Source: Elusimicrobiota bacterium
Lineage (GTDB): Bacteria; CAYTYR01; UBA6262; DAOVJB01
Assembly (NCBI GenBank): GCA_030673425.1
Contig: DAOVJB010000085.1
Location: 1 to 5,889, forward strand
Length of the DNA: 5,889 nt
Direction of reading: 5' to 3'
Of the stretch, positions 1 to 5,565 are shown piece after piece. The notes below the pieces were generated by a model. The model saw nothing but the letters and a program-made list of their open reading frames with translations. It was not told the origin of the DNA and did no database searches. How positions within the stretch are numbered: position 1 is the first letter of the stretch; each line of letters opens with the position of its first letter. A program made the translations under genes and the position numbers.

Positions 1-360
1 TGGTTTCATGCGGGAACCAGTGGTTGCTGGACTTCTCCCACGATCGGATATTTTATTGGATTTATTATAGCGCCTTTCGTCATTGGTAAATTCACGGATA
101 AATATATAAGTGCCCGCACTTTTATATCCCAGGTGAAATTCATGATGATGGGGGTTGGGATTATATATCTATTCGGAGCACTGGGTTTGATGATTACTAT
201 AAAAGCCAGCTTTACAGAAGCAATCCTAAAAGGAATACTTCCTTTTATAGTATTTGACATCATAAAGGCAGGTCTGGTGGGCGGATTTAGTTCTTTAATA
301 CTGCCAAAGGCTTCCTATAACGGTGAAGTGGATAAATTAAAATATGCTAAAGGTAAATAA
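1..360 (+). CDS. bioY: BioY-family biotin transporter substrate-binding subunit, 3' part (5' end outside window)
   Basis: This is the C-terminal 119 residues of a membrane protein; the frame is open from base 1 to the TAA at 358-360. BioY is the S component of ECF-type biotin importers, embedded in the cytoplasmic membrane and able to work with or without the EcfA/EcfT energy module. The segment SPTIGYFIGF (residues 12-21) matches the BioY hallmark usually written GPTGGYLIGF. It is followed by a hydrophobic helix, then a second one ending IYLFGALGL (about 57-65), then an ILPFIVFDIIKAGL block (about 79-92) matching the family's PFxxxDxxKA signature; the tail is short and charged. BioY proteins are about 190 residues, so some 70 are missing upstream. 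The last base of its stop is the first base of the thrS ATG, so the two are probably co-transcribed. No ECF ATPase gene is visible here. The family call is fairly sure; biotin specificity is inferred. Confidence 0.8.
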   Translation, partial: WFHAGTSGCWTSPTIGYFIGFIIAPFVIGKFTDKYISARTFISQVKFMMMGVGIIYLFGALGLMITIKASFTEAILKGILPFIVFDIIKAGLVGGFSSLILPKASYNGEVDKLKYAKGK

Positions 361-362
361 TG
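349..362 (+). promoter_or_regulatory. thrS ribosome binding site and start, overlapping the bioY stop
   Basis: AAAGG (349-353) lies six bases before the ATG at 360. The bioY stop TAA (358-360) and this ATG share one A, an arrangement typical of translational coupling. A TAA at 354-356 is in the thrS frame, so ThrRS cannot be extended upstream. This fixes the start and shows that the missing TGS domain is not a start-choice artefact. Confidence 0.75.
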
Positions 363-2099
363 AGTAAAAAGGAAAAAGAAGAATTTAGTATTGAGATTTT
401 AAGACATTCATGTAGTCACATTATGGCTCATGCAGTGAAGGAACTATTCGGTGATGTTAAACTTGGAATAGGACCTGCTATAGAAAACGGGTTCTATTAT
501 GATTTCCACAAGAAGGAACCATTTACTCCTGAGGATTTAGATAAGATTGCTAAAAAGATGAAACATATTATTAAATCCAATCTTCCTTTTGAAAGAATAG
601 AGATGGATAAAAAAGAGGCTATTAAGTCTCTTGAAGATAATAATGAGTCATATAAAGTTGAATTGTTAAAAGAGATCCCTGATGAGAAAGTCAGTTTTTA
701 TAAAGAAGGGGATTTTATTGATTTATGCCGCGGTCCGCATATCACATCAACAGGCCAGGTGAAATATTTCAAGTTGCTAAGTATAGCAGGCGCTTACTGG
801 CGCGGTGATGAGAAACGTCCGATGCTTCAGAGAATATACGGCACGGCTTTTGGAAGCAAGGAAGAGCTGGATAACTATTTATATATTTTAGAAGAGTCAA
901 AAAAGAGGGATCACAGGAAACTCGGTAAGGAACTCGACTTATTCAGCATACATAATGAAGCCGGAGCAGGGCTTGTTTTCTGGCATCCAAAGGGTTCTGT
1001 TATAAGGAATGTAATAGAAGATTTTTATAAATATGAACACGCCAAGAGAGGATACCAGTTTGTCAACATCCCTCATGTTTTGAGGCTCGACCTTTGGAAA
1101 ACATCAGGCCATTGGGATTTTTATCGCGAATATATCTATTCGCCTATGGATATAGACGGACAGGAATATATTATAAAACCTATGAACTGTCCTGGACATA
1201 TCCTGATGTATAATAACAAGAAACACAGCTATCCTGAACTGCCCATAAGATGGGCTGAGTTCGGAACAGTATATCGTTACGAGAAAAGCGGGGTGCTTCA
1301 CGGACTGATGAGGGTACGTGGGTTTACGCAGGATGATGCCCATATCTTCTGCCGTCCAGAGGAGCTGGAAGATGAATTGACTGCGTTAATCGAGATGGTT
1401 TTGTTCATATTAAGGACTTTTGGCTTTGGCGATTTTGATGTTTATCTGAGTACGCGTCCTGAAAAATATGTAGGGAGTTTACAAAACTGGAAGAAGGCCG
1501 AGGATGCCTTAAAGAAAGCATTGGAAAAATCGAAGCTTGCATATAAGATTGATCCTGGCGAAGGTGTTTTCTACGGTCCTAAAGTGGATATTAAAATAAA
1601 AGATTGCCTGGGACGAGCCTGGCAGTGTTCGACCATCCAGGTCGATTTCAATCTTCCCGAAAGGTTTAATGTAACATATATAGGAGAGGATAACGCTGAG
1701 CACGAGGTGATAATGATTCATCGTGCTTTAATGGGTTCCCTGGAGCGATTTTTCGGGGTATTGATAGAGCATTACGGAGGAGCTTTCCCTGTCTGGCTTG
1801 CACCTGTTCAGGCCAAGGTAATGACTATTACTGATAAACAAAAATCTTATGCCCAGAGCGTGAAGAAAAAACTGTTTGATGCCGACATAAGGGTAGAAGA
1901 AGATTTCCGTAATGAAAAGATAGGTCTTAAGATCAGAGAAGCCCAGTTACAGAAAATTCCTTACATGCTTGTTATCGGTGGACGTGAAGCGGAAAATAAA
2001 ACGGTAGCCGTACGTAAAAGAAGTGGTGAAGATATGGGAGCTATCAGCATTGATGATTTCATAGGCACTATATTGCAGGAAATAGATAAAAAGACTTGA
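360..2099 (+). CDS. thrS: Threonyl-tRNA synthetase lacking the N-terminal TGS domain
   Basis: This class II synthetase charges tRNA-Thr with threonine in the cytoplasm. It has 579 residues; E. coli-type enzymes have about 640. The difference is the TGS domain, because this protein opens directly with the editing domain. The editing site is intact: H16 and H20 of the HxxxH motif, and D121, C123 and H127 in DLCRGPH, so hydrolysis of Ser-tRNA-Thr should be retained. In the catalytic core the zinc ligands C277 (PMNCPGH), H328 (DDAHIF) and H454 (MIHRA) are present, as are the motif 2 arginine R306 and the motif 3 arginine R463 (GSLERF). The anticodon-binding domain begins near WLAPVQ (479-484) and runs to the C terminus, with the usual DFRNEKIGLKIREAQL helix. 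The gene is tightly coupled to bioY upstream and is followed by a leader and infC, the classical thrS-infC-rpmI-rplT order. I see no T-box leader. Identity is certain. Confidence 0.98.
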   Translation: MSKKEKEEFSIEILRHSCSHIMAHAVKELFGDVKLGIGPAIENGFYYDFHKKEPFTPEDLDKIAKKMKHIIKSNLPFERIEMDKKEAIKSLEDNNESYKVELLKEIPDEKVSFYKEGDFIDLCRGPHITSTGQVKYFKLLSIAGAYWRGDEKRPMLQRIYGTAFGSKEELDNYLYILEESKKRDHRKLGKELDLFSIHNEAGAGLVFWHPKGSVIRNVIEDFYKYEHAKRGYQFVNIPHVLRLDLWKTSGHWDFYREYIYSPMDIDGQEYIIKPMNCPGHILMYNNKKHSYPELPIRWAEFGTVYRYEKSGVLHGLMRVRGFTQDDAHIFCRPEELEDELTALIEMVLFILRTFGFGDFDVYLSTRPEKYVGSLQNWKKAEDALKKALEKSKLAYKIDPGEGVFYGPKVDIKIKDCLGRAWQCSTIQVDFNLPERFNVTYIGEDNAEHEVIMIHRALMGSLERFFGVLIEHYGGAFPVWLAPVQAKVMTITDKQKSYAQSVKKKLFDADIRVEEDFRNEKIGLKIREAQLQKIPYMLVIGGREAENKTVAVRKRSGEDMGAISIDDFIGTILQEIDKKT

Positions 2100-2125
2100 C
2101 AAAAAGGTAATATATGTTGTATATA
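2096..2125 (+). promoter_or_regulatory. Probable sigma70-type promoter of the infC operon
   Basis: A perfect -35 hexamer TTGACA (2096-2101) overlaps the thrS stop codon. An AT-rich stretch follows with a -10-like TATATA at 2120-2125 (18-base spacing); GTATAT at 2119-2124 would give 17. Transcription would start near 2131-2134, giving a leader of about 150 bases before infC. The exact -10 is ambiguous because the region is a run of TA repeats. Its place directly ahead of the attenuator-like structure supports it. Readthrough from thrS may also supply infC. Confidence 0.6.
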
Positions 2126-2142
2126 TTGTGAAACAAATAAGT

Positions 2143-2159
2143 ATCCGCCTGAGGCGGAT
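2143..2159. repeat. Perfect short palindrome (7-bp stem, 3-base loop) in the infC leader
   Basis: ATCCGCC (2143-2149) and GGCGGAT (2153-2159) are perfect inverted copies separated by TGA. The arms are clearly more GC-rich than the surrounding sequence. No T-run follows, so it is not an intrinsic terminator. As RNA it would form a stable hairpin shortly after the predicted transcription start. It could be part of the leader fold, a 5' stabilising hairpin, or a copy of a dispersed palindromic repeat; one copy cannot decide. Confidence 0.7.
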
Positions 2160-2213
2160 CACCTTAAGCCTTTGAATTGAGCGAAGAGGTTATCCAGATT
2201 AAGACTAGAAGGT

Positions 2214-2242
2214 GGATAGCTCGAAGGCTATCCTTTCTTTTT
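2214..2242 (+). terminator. Intrinsic terminator (probable attenuator) upstream of infC
   Basis: A perfect 7-bp stem, GGATAGC (2214-2220) with GCTATCC (2227-2233), encloses a six-base loop and is followed at once by TTTCTTTTT (2234-2242). It stands downstream of the infC promoter and 40 bases before the infC start. It could therefore either end thrS transcripts or act as a conditional terminator within the infC leader. The alternative pairing of its left arm favours the second reading. Confidence 0.75.
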
Positions 2243-2265
2243 GTATATTAAATGATATTAGTTAT

Positions 2266-2284
2266 AAAGGAGGCGATATTTATT
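2266..2284 (+). promoter_or_regulatory. infC ribosome binding site with AUU start codon
   Basis: AAAGGAGG (2266-2273) is a near-perfect Shine-Dalgarno sequence. The nearest ATG (2252) lies upstream of it and would put the site inside the coding region. ATT at 2282 is in frame, eight bases downstream of GGAGG, and gives an N terminus (then SNRNEPRIN) that aligns with IF3 proteins. AUU is the documented start codon of infC in E. coli and other bacteria. ATA at 2276 is too close to the site. Confidence 0.85.
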
Positions 2285-2803
2285 AGTAATAGAAATGAAC
2301 CAAGAATAAATGAAAGAATAAGAGCTCAGAAGGTCAGACTTATTGATGAGGATGGAGAGCAAAAAGGGATAGTGTCCTTACAAGAAGCCTTGGATTATGC
2401 GCAGAAAGCAGATTTGGACCTGGTTGAAATGGCACCTGATGCGAAACCTCCTGTATGTAAAATCATAGACTACAATAAGTTCAAGTATCAGCAGGAGAAA
2501 AAAACACGCCAGTCCAAAAAGGCTCACAAGAATGTTCACGTTAAAGAGATTAAGATACGACCTAAGATCGGAGAACATGACCTGAGAGTAAAAATTAATC
2601 ACATAAGGGAGTTTTTAGAACACGGGGACAGGGTGAAGATTACGATGATATTCAGGGGTAGAGAAAGAGCTCATACTGATTTAGGGAAACTGATTTTGGA
2701 TAACATAAAAGAAGAATTCAAAGAACTCTCAACGATAGAGCAGCTTGCAAGAATGCAAGGCAGCAGTATGACAATGGTGCTTGTCCCTAAAAAGAACAAA
2801 TAA
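2282..2803 (+). CDS. infC: Translation initiation factor IF-3 (AUU start)
   Basis: IF3 binds the 30S subunit, prevents premature 50S joining and proofreads the start codon and initiator tRNA. Starting at ATT 2282 gives 173 residues, within the usual 170-180. The N domain covers about 1-70, with RINERIRAQKVRLI (8-21), the DLVEMAP stretch (46-52), PPVCKI and the conserved DYNKFKY (63-69). A lysine-rich linker follows (about 71-85). The C domain (about 86-173) has VKEIKIRPKIGEHD (87-100), FLEHGDRVKITMIFRGRE (111-128) and a basic VPKKNK tail. The gene leads infC-rpmI-rplT, with its own probable promoter and attenuator upstream. In E. coli, IF3 represses its own translation because it discriminates against the AUU start; the same logic is likely here but is inferred. 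Starting at ATG 2252 would add ten unconserved residues and is not favoured. Confidence 0.96.
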   Translation: MSNRNEPRINERIRAQKVRLIDEDGEQKGIVSLQEALDYAQKADLDLVEMAPDAKPPVCKIIDYNKFKYQQEKKTRQSKKAHKNVHVKEIKIRPKIGEHDLRVKINHIREFLEHGDRVKITMIFRGRERAHTDLGKLILDNIKEEFKELSTIEQLARMQGSSMTMVLVPKKNK

Positions 2804-2863
2804 TTCCCAATAATAATATATCAGCTGTCAAATAAAGGGTTTGAAGCTTGAAAGGAGATTATT

Positions 2864-3061
2864 ATGCCCAAAATGAAGACCCATAGCGGTGCTAAGAAAA
2901 GATTTAGTGTTACATCAAGTGGAAAGATAAAAAGAAAAAAAGCTTTTGCCAGGCATATTTTAAGCAAGAAAAAGGCCGGGCGTCTGAGAAAATTACGCAA
3001 ATCAGGAACACTTAACCTTACGGATACAAAAACCATAAAAAAATTACTTCCCTATGCGTAA
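2864..3061 (+). CDS. rpmI: 50S ribosomal protein L35 (bL35)
   Basis: This is a small, very basic large-subunit ribosomal protein of 65 residues, the normal family length. The N terminus MPKMKTHSGAKKRF and the KIKRKKAFARHILSKK segment (about 21-36) are diagnostic; the C terminus has the TIKKLLPYA type of ending. A strong site AAAGGAG (2851-2857) lies six bases before the ATG. The gene follows infC by 60 bases and precedes rplT by 41. Neither gap holds a recognisable terminator or promoter, so it is most likely co-transcribed with both. In E. coli, L20 represses translation from the rpmI start through an upstream RNA structure. I could not identify a comparable fold in the infC-rpmI gap. Confidence 0.97.
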   Translation: MPKMKTHSGAKKRFSVTSSGKIKRKKAFARHILSKKKAGRLRKLRKSGTLNLTDTKTIKKLLPYA

Positions 3062-3102
3062 ATATGATATTTAATGAAAAAAGGTATTAAAAAGGAGGAA
3101 AA

Positions 3103-3453
3103 ATGGCAAGGGTAAAAGGTGGAGTGACTACCAGGAAATGGAAAAAGAAAATATTCAAGAAAGCCAAAGGCTACAGGATGGGTAAAAGTAAACTTTACCG
3201 CCATGCGGCTGAGCAGGTGGATAAAAGTCTTAATTATGCTTACCGTGACAGGAGGGTAAAGAAAAGGGATTTCAGGAAACTCTGGATCACGAGAATAAAT
3301 GCCCAGGCCAGGATTCACGGGCTTTCCTACAGCAGGTTTATTAATGGGTTAAGAAGAGCAAATATTGAAATTGACAGGAAGATTTTAGCGGATTTGGCTG
3401 TAAATGATGTACAGGCTTTTTCGCAACTGGCTAGTATAGTCAAAGGTCAATAG
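3103..3453 (+). CDS. rplT: 50S ribosomal protein L20 (bL20)
   Basis: This 116-residue basic protein is of typical length. L20 binds 23S rRNA domain II early in 50S assembly and also represses its own operon in both E. coli and Bacillus. The N-terminal extension [16 protein letters not shown] leads into a long basic helix. The family core is clear: YAYRDRR (45-51), [14 protein letters not shown] (57-70), [11 protein letters not shown] (73-83) and [13 protein letters not shown] (88-100). The site AAAGGAGG (3091-3098) sits four bases before the ATG. In many bacteria pheS follows rplT; here a potassium transporter starts seven bases after the stop. This protein is the obvious candidate ligand for the attenuator ahead of infC. 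Confidence 0.98.
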   Translation: MARVKGGVTTRKWKKKIFKKAKGYRMGKSKLYRHAAEQVDKSLNYAYRDRRVKKRDFRKLWITRINAQARIHGLSYSRFINGLRRANIEIDRKILADLAVNDVQAFSQLASIVKGQ

Positions 3454-3460
3454 TAAAAAA

Positions 3461-4828
3461 ATGTTAAACACATTTGATAGCTCAATTAGACGAAAATTCA
3501 GATTCTCACCAGCCCAGGTGTTGGTGATAGGTTTTGCTTCTATAATCCTGGTTGGGACGATCTTATTAAGTCTGCCTGTTTCTGTTCCAGAGGGCAGGTC
3601 TCCCGAGATTATTGATTCTCTTTTTACTGCAACATCAGCAGTATGTGTTACCGGTCTTATTGTAGCAAATACAGGTGATGATTTTTCGCCGTTCGGTCAG
3701 ATGGTTATTTTGATACTTCTACAAATCGGCGGTTTGGGCTATATGACCATGGCAACACTTACGGCTCTATTCGTGGGTAAACGAATTACTTTGCGTGACC
3801 GTGTCATTATGCAGGAGGCACTGAACCAGTTCAATTTACGCGGGCTGGTGCGTTTTACTTTATATATTGTTAAGGTGACACTTTTATTTGAAATAGTAGG
3901 GGCTATTATTTTATCGTTTTATTGGATGGGAAAATTCCCTGTGGTAAAGGCGATCTATTACGGGATATTTCATTCTGTTAGTGCTTTCTGTAACGCAGGT
4001 TTTAGTCTGTTTAGCACCAATTTAGGTGCTTTTACCACCGATCCTGTGGTGACTCTTGTAGTCAGTTCTCTTTTTATCATAGGTGGTATAGGCTATATCG
4101 TTATAAGCGATCTCTACATGTACCGTAAGACAAAACATCTGCTTATCCATACTAAATTTGCTCTGACTATAACAGGGATTTTAATTTTATTAGGTACCGT
4201 TCTGATTTTTGTTTTAGAGAGGAACAATCCCGCAACCTTAGGGAACCTGAGTTTACCTCATAAAATTTTAAGTTCTTATTTTCATTCGGTGACAGCCCGG
4301 ACCGCCGGTTTTAACACGTTGAATATAGCCTCCTTTACCATTCCGGCTTTGTTCTTAGTTGTTATTTTCATGTTCGTCGGTGCGTCTCCGGGCGGAACAG
4401 GTGGAGGAATAAAGACCACGACTTTCGGTGTGGTTATAAGTGATATATGGGCAACTTTGCGCGGCAAGAGAGAGGTTAATATTTTCAAGAGAAGGCTGGG
4501 AAAGGATATAATAAGGAAATCTTTTACGGTTTTATTTTTAGGTATAGGTTTAATCGTACTTGTTACAATGCTTCTTTTGATCATAGAGAAGAAAGAATTA
4601 ATAAGAATTCTTTTTGAGGTTGTTTCTGCTTTTGGTACGGTGGGATTATCCGCAGCCAAGGGTATTTCTTTGAGTTTATCGTCAACTTTTTCAGCAGCAG
4701 GCAAACTTCTTATCATTATTACCATGTTTGTCGGACGCTTAGGTCCTTTAACATTGGGTGTTGCTGTAATACAAGCAGAGGATAAGACCCGGTATAAATA
4801 TGCAGAAGAAAGAGTACTTATAGGCTAA
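3461..4828 (+). CDS. ktrB: Potassium uptake protein, KtrB/TrkH family (ion-translocating subunit)
   Basis: This 455-residue integral membrane protein of the TrkH/TrkG/KtrB family would form the K+ path across the inner membrane. It shows four membrane-pore-membrane repeats. The pore loops are TSAVCVTGL (58-66), SAFCNAGF (174-181), TARTAGFNT (278-286) and SAFGTVGLS (389-397); each carries the selectivity glycine (G65, G180, G283, G395). The glycine-rich GASPGGTGGGIKTT segment (307-320) corresponds to the intramembrane gating loop of KtrB, and FVGRLGPLT (423-431) holds the conserved arginine of the last helix. The length fits KtrB (about 445-455) better than TrkH (about 480). The gene lies seven bases after rplT and 15 before its RCK partner. 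No good Shine-Dalgarno precedes the ATG (AAAGG at 3442-3446 is too far), and an in-frame TAG at 3437-3439 rules out a longer start. Coupling to rplT translation is likely. KtrB versus TrkH naming is less certain than the family. Confidence 0.93.
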   Translation: MLNTFDSSIRRKFRFSPAQVLVIGFASIILVGTILLSLPVSVPEGRSPEIIDSLFTATSAVCVTGLIVANTGDDFSPFGQMVILILLQIGGLGYMTMATLTALFVGKRITLRDRVIMQEALNQFNLRGLVRFTLYIVKVTLLFEIVGAIILSFYWMGKFPVVKAIYYGIFHSVSAFCNAGFSLFSTNLGAFTTDPVVTLVVSSLFIIGGIGYIVISDLYMYRKTKHLLIHTKFALTITGILILLGTVLIFVLERNNPATLGNLSLPHKILSSYFHSVTARTAGFNTLNIASFTIPALFLVVIFMFVGASPGGTGGGIKTTTFGVVISDIWATLRGKREVNIFKRRLGKDIIRKSFTVLFLGIGLIVLVTMLLLIIEKKELIRILFEVVSAFGTVGLSAAKGISLSLSSTFSAAGKLLIIITMFVGRLGPLTLGVAVIQAEDKTRYKYAEERVLIG

Positions 4829-4843
4829 ATTGAGGGAGGTTAT

Positions 4844-5527
4844 ATGCGTCAGTTCACTGTAATAGGAATAGGTCAGTTTGGATTTAGTGTGGCTAAGACG
4901 CTAGCTGAAAACAAGTGCCAGGTTCTTGCTATTGATACGGACGAGGTGCAGGTAGAATCAGTAAGTAATATAGTTACACATGCCGTACAGGCAGATGCTA
5001 CGGATGAGAAGACGTTAAGGGCCTTAGAGATAGAACAGATGGATGTAGGTATTGTTTGCCTGGGACATGTTGAGGCCAGTATCCTGGTAAGCCTTCTGCT
5101 TAAAGAGATGGGTGTAAAGATGGTTGTAACGAAGGCTCTTACTCCGCTTCATGCCAAGGTATTGCGTAAAATAGGGGTTGACAGGATAATATTCCCTGAA
5201 AGAGATATGGGTTCAAGGGTAGCCGAAAGCCTGGTCTCACCTAATATCCTGGAACATATCGAGTTGTCTCCTAATCATAGTGTCGTTGAAATAGTAGCTC
5301 CTGTGGAATTCGCAGGCAAGACACTCAAGCAGGTCAATGTCAGAGCTAAATACGGGGTTAACGTGATTGCTATAAAGAGAAAACTTCCCTCTATTGATGA
5401 AGCGGGAGATACAGAAATACAAGAGGAAATTAATATCGCGCCCGAGGCCGATGATGAGATCAATGAAGGAGATGTTCTTTTAATAGTCGGTCTGGCAAAA
5501 GATATCGAAAAAATGAGGGAGCGTTAA
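4844..5527 (+). CDS. ktrA: Ktr/Trk potassium system regulatory subunit, RCK (TrkA-N/TrkA-C) protein
   Basis: This 227-residue cytoplasmic subunit would assemble as a ring under KtrB and gate it in response to bound nucleotide. The Rossmann RCK_N domain (about 1-125) begins FTVIGIGQFG with G8, G10 and G13 of the dinucleotide fold and an acidic residue closing strand 2 (D31 in LAIDTD). It continues with VQADATD (48-54) and ends at IIFPERDMG (115-123), whose E119 aligns with a cation-binding glutamate of Bacillus KtrA. The RCK_C domain (about 135-227) contains VNVRAKYGVNVIAIKRK (165-181) and the EGDVLLIVG strand (208-216). Bacillus KtrA has an arginine after GLG that contacts ATP; here the residue is Q11. 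An acidic stretch (184-207) makes RCK_C longer than in Bacillus. The site GGGAGG (4834-4839) is four bases before the ATG. No c-di-AMP riboswitch is visible upstream. A single RCK unit argues for KtrA rather than the double-RCK TrkA of E. coli. Confidence 0.92.
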   Translation: MRQFTVIGIGQFGFSVAKTLAENKCQVLAIDTDEVQVESVSNIVTHAVQADATDEKTLRALEIEQMDVGIVCLGHVEASILVSLLLKEMGVKMVVTKALTPLHAKVLRKIGVDRIIFPERDMGSRVAESLVSPNILEHIELSPNHSVVEIVAPVEFAGKTLKQVNVRAKYGVNVIAIKRKLPSIDEAGDTEIQEEINIAPEADDEINEGDVLLIVGLAKDIEKMRER

Positions 5528-5565
5528 TTAAAAGTAGCTAATGTTATATTGCAAGGAGTTTTAGA

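Larger units (their letters stand above)
2132..2281 (+). promoter_or_regulatory. infC operon leader with candidate L20-type attenuator
   Basis: This is the predicted untranslated leader between the promoter and the AUU start of infC. It holds the palindrome at 2143-2159 and mutually exclusive helices. GTTATCC (2189-2195) can pair with GGATAGC (2214-2220), including one G-U pair, as an antiterminator; GGATAGC can instead pair with GCTATCC (2227-2233) to form the terminator. A weaker helix of 2167-2173 with 2185-2191 would block the antiterminator. In Bacillus, ribosomal protein L20 binds the leader of the same infC-rpmI-rplT operon and causes premature termination. That L20 is the ligand here is inferred from operon identity and architecture, not from a recognised binding motif. 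Confidence 0.55.

Noticed and set aside
2143-2165. Palindrome at 2143-2159 as the thrS terminator
   Set aside because: The stem is followed by CACCTTAAG rather than a T-run, so intrinsic termination is unlikely here; the hairpin at 2214-2242 is a far better candidate.
2252-2281. ATG at 2252 as start of infC
   Set aside because: The strong Shine-Dalgarno site lies downstream of this ATG, and the extra ten residues match no part of IF3; ATT at 2282 fits spacing and homology.
2804-2863. L20 translational operator upstream of rpmI as in E. coli
   Set aside because: Only very short complementary segments are visible (AGCT repeats), with no convincing long-range pseudoknot; not enough to annotate.
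3052-3318. 88-codon minus-strand frame across the rpmI-rplT gap and rplT
   Set aside because: It mirrors the basic L20 coding sequence as an F/P-rich translation, has no convincing ribosome binding site, and lies antisense to a certain gene.
4282-4725. 147-codon open frame on the minus strand inside ktrB
   Set aside because: It is the antisense of a highly hydrophobic, strongly conserved coding region. Its translation is low-complexity (rich in K, T, P and I) with no recognisable domain, and the + strand gene explains the sequence fully.
4829-4843. c-di-AMP (ydaO-type) riboswitch controlling ktrA or ktrB
   Set aside because: The gaps before ktrB (7 bases) and ktrA (15 bases) are far too short to hold one, and no such structure is visible near them.
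5237-5463. Two overlapping minus-strand frames inside ktrA
   Set aside because: They are short, overlap each other and the certain RCK_C coding sequence, and have no recognisable motif.
5528-5565. Terminator or promoter between ktrA and the TPR gene
   Set aside because: The 38-base gap is AT-rich but shows no stem with a T-run and no paired -35/-10 elements; only a ribosome binding site is supported.
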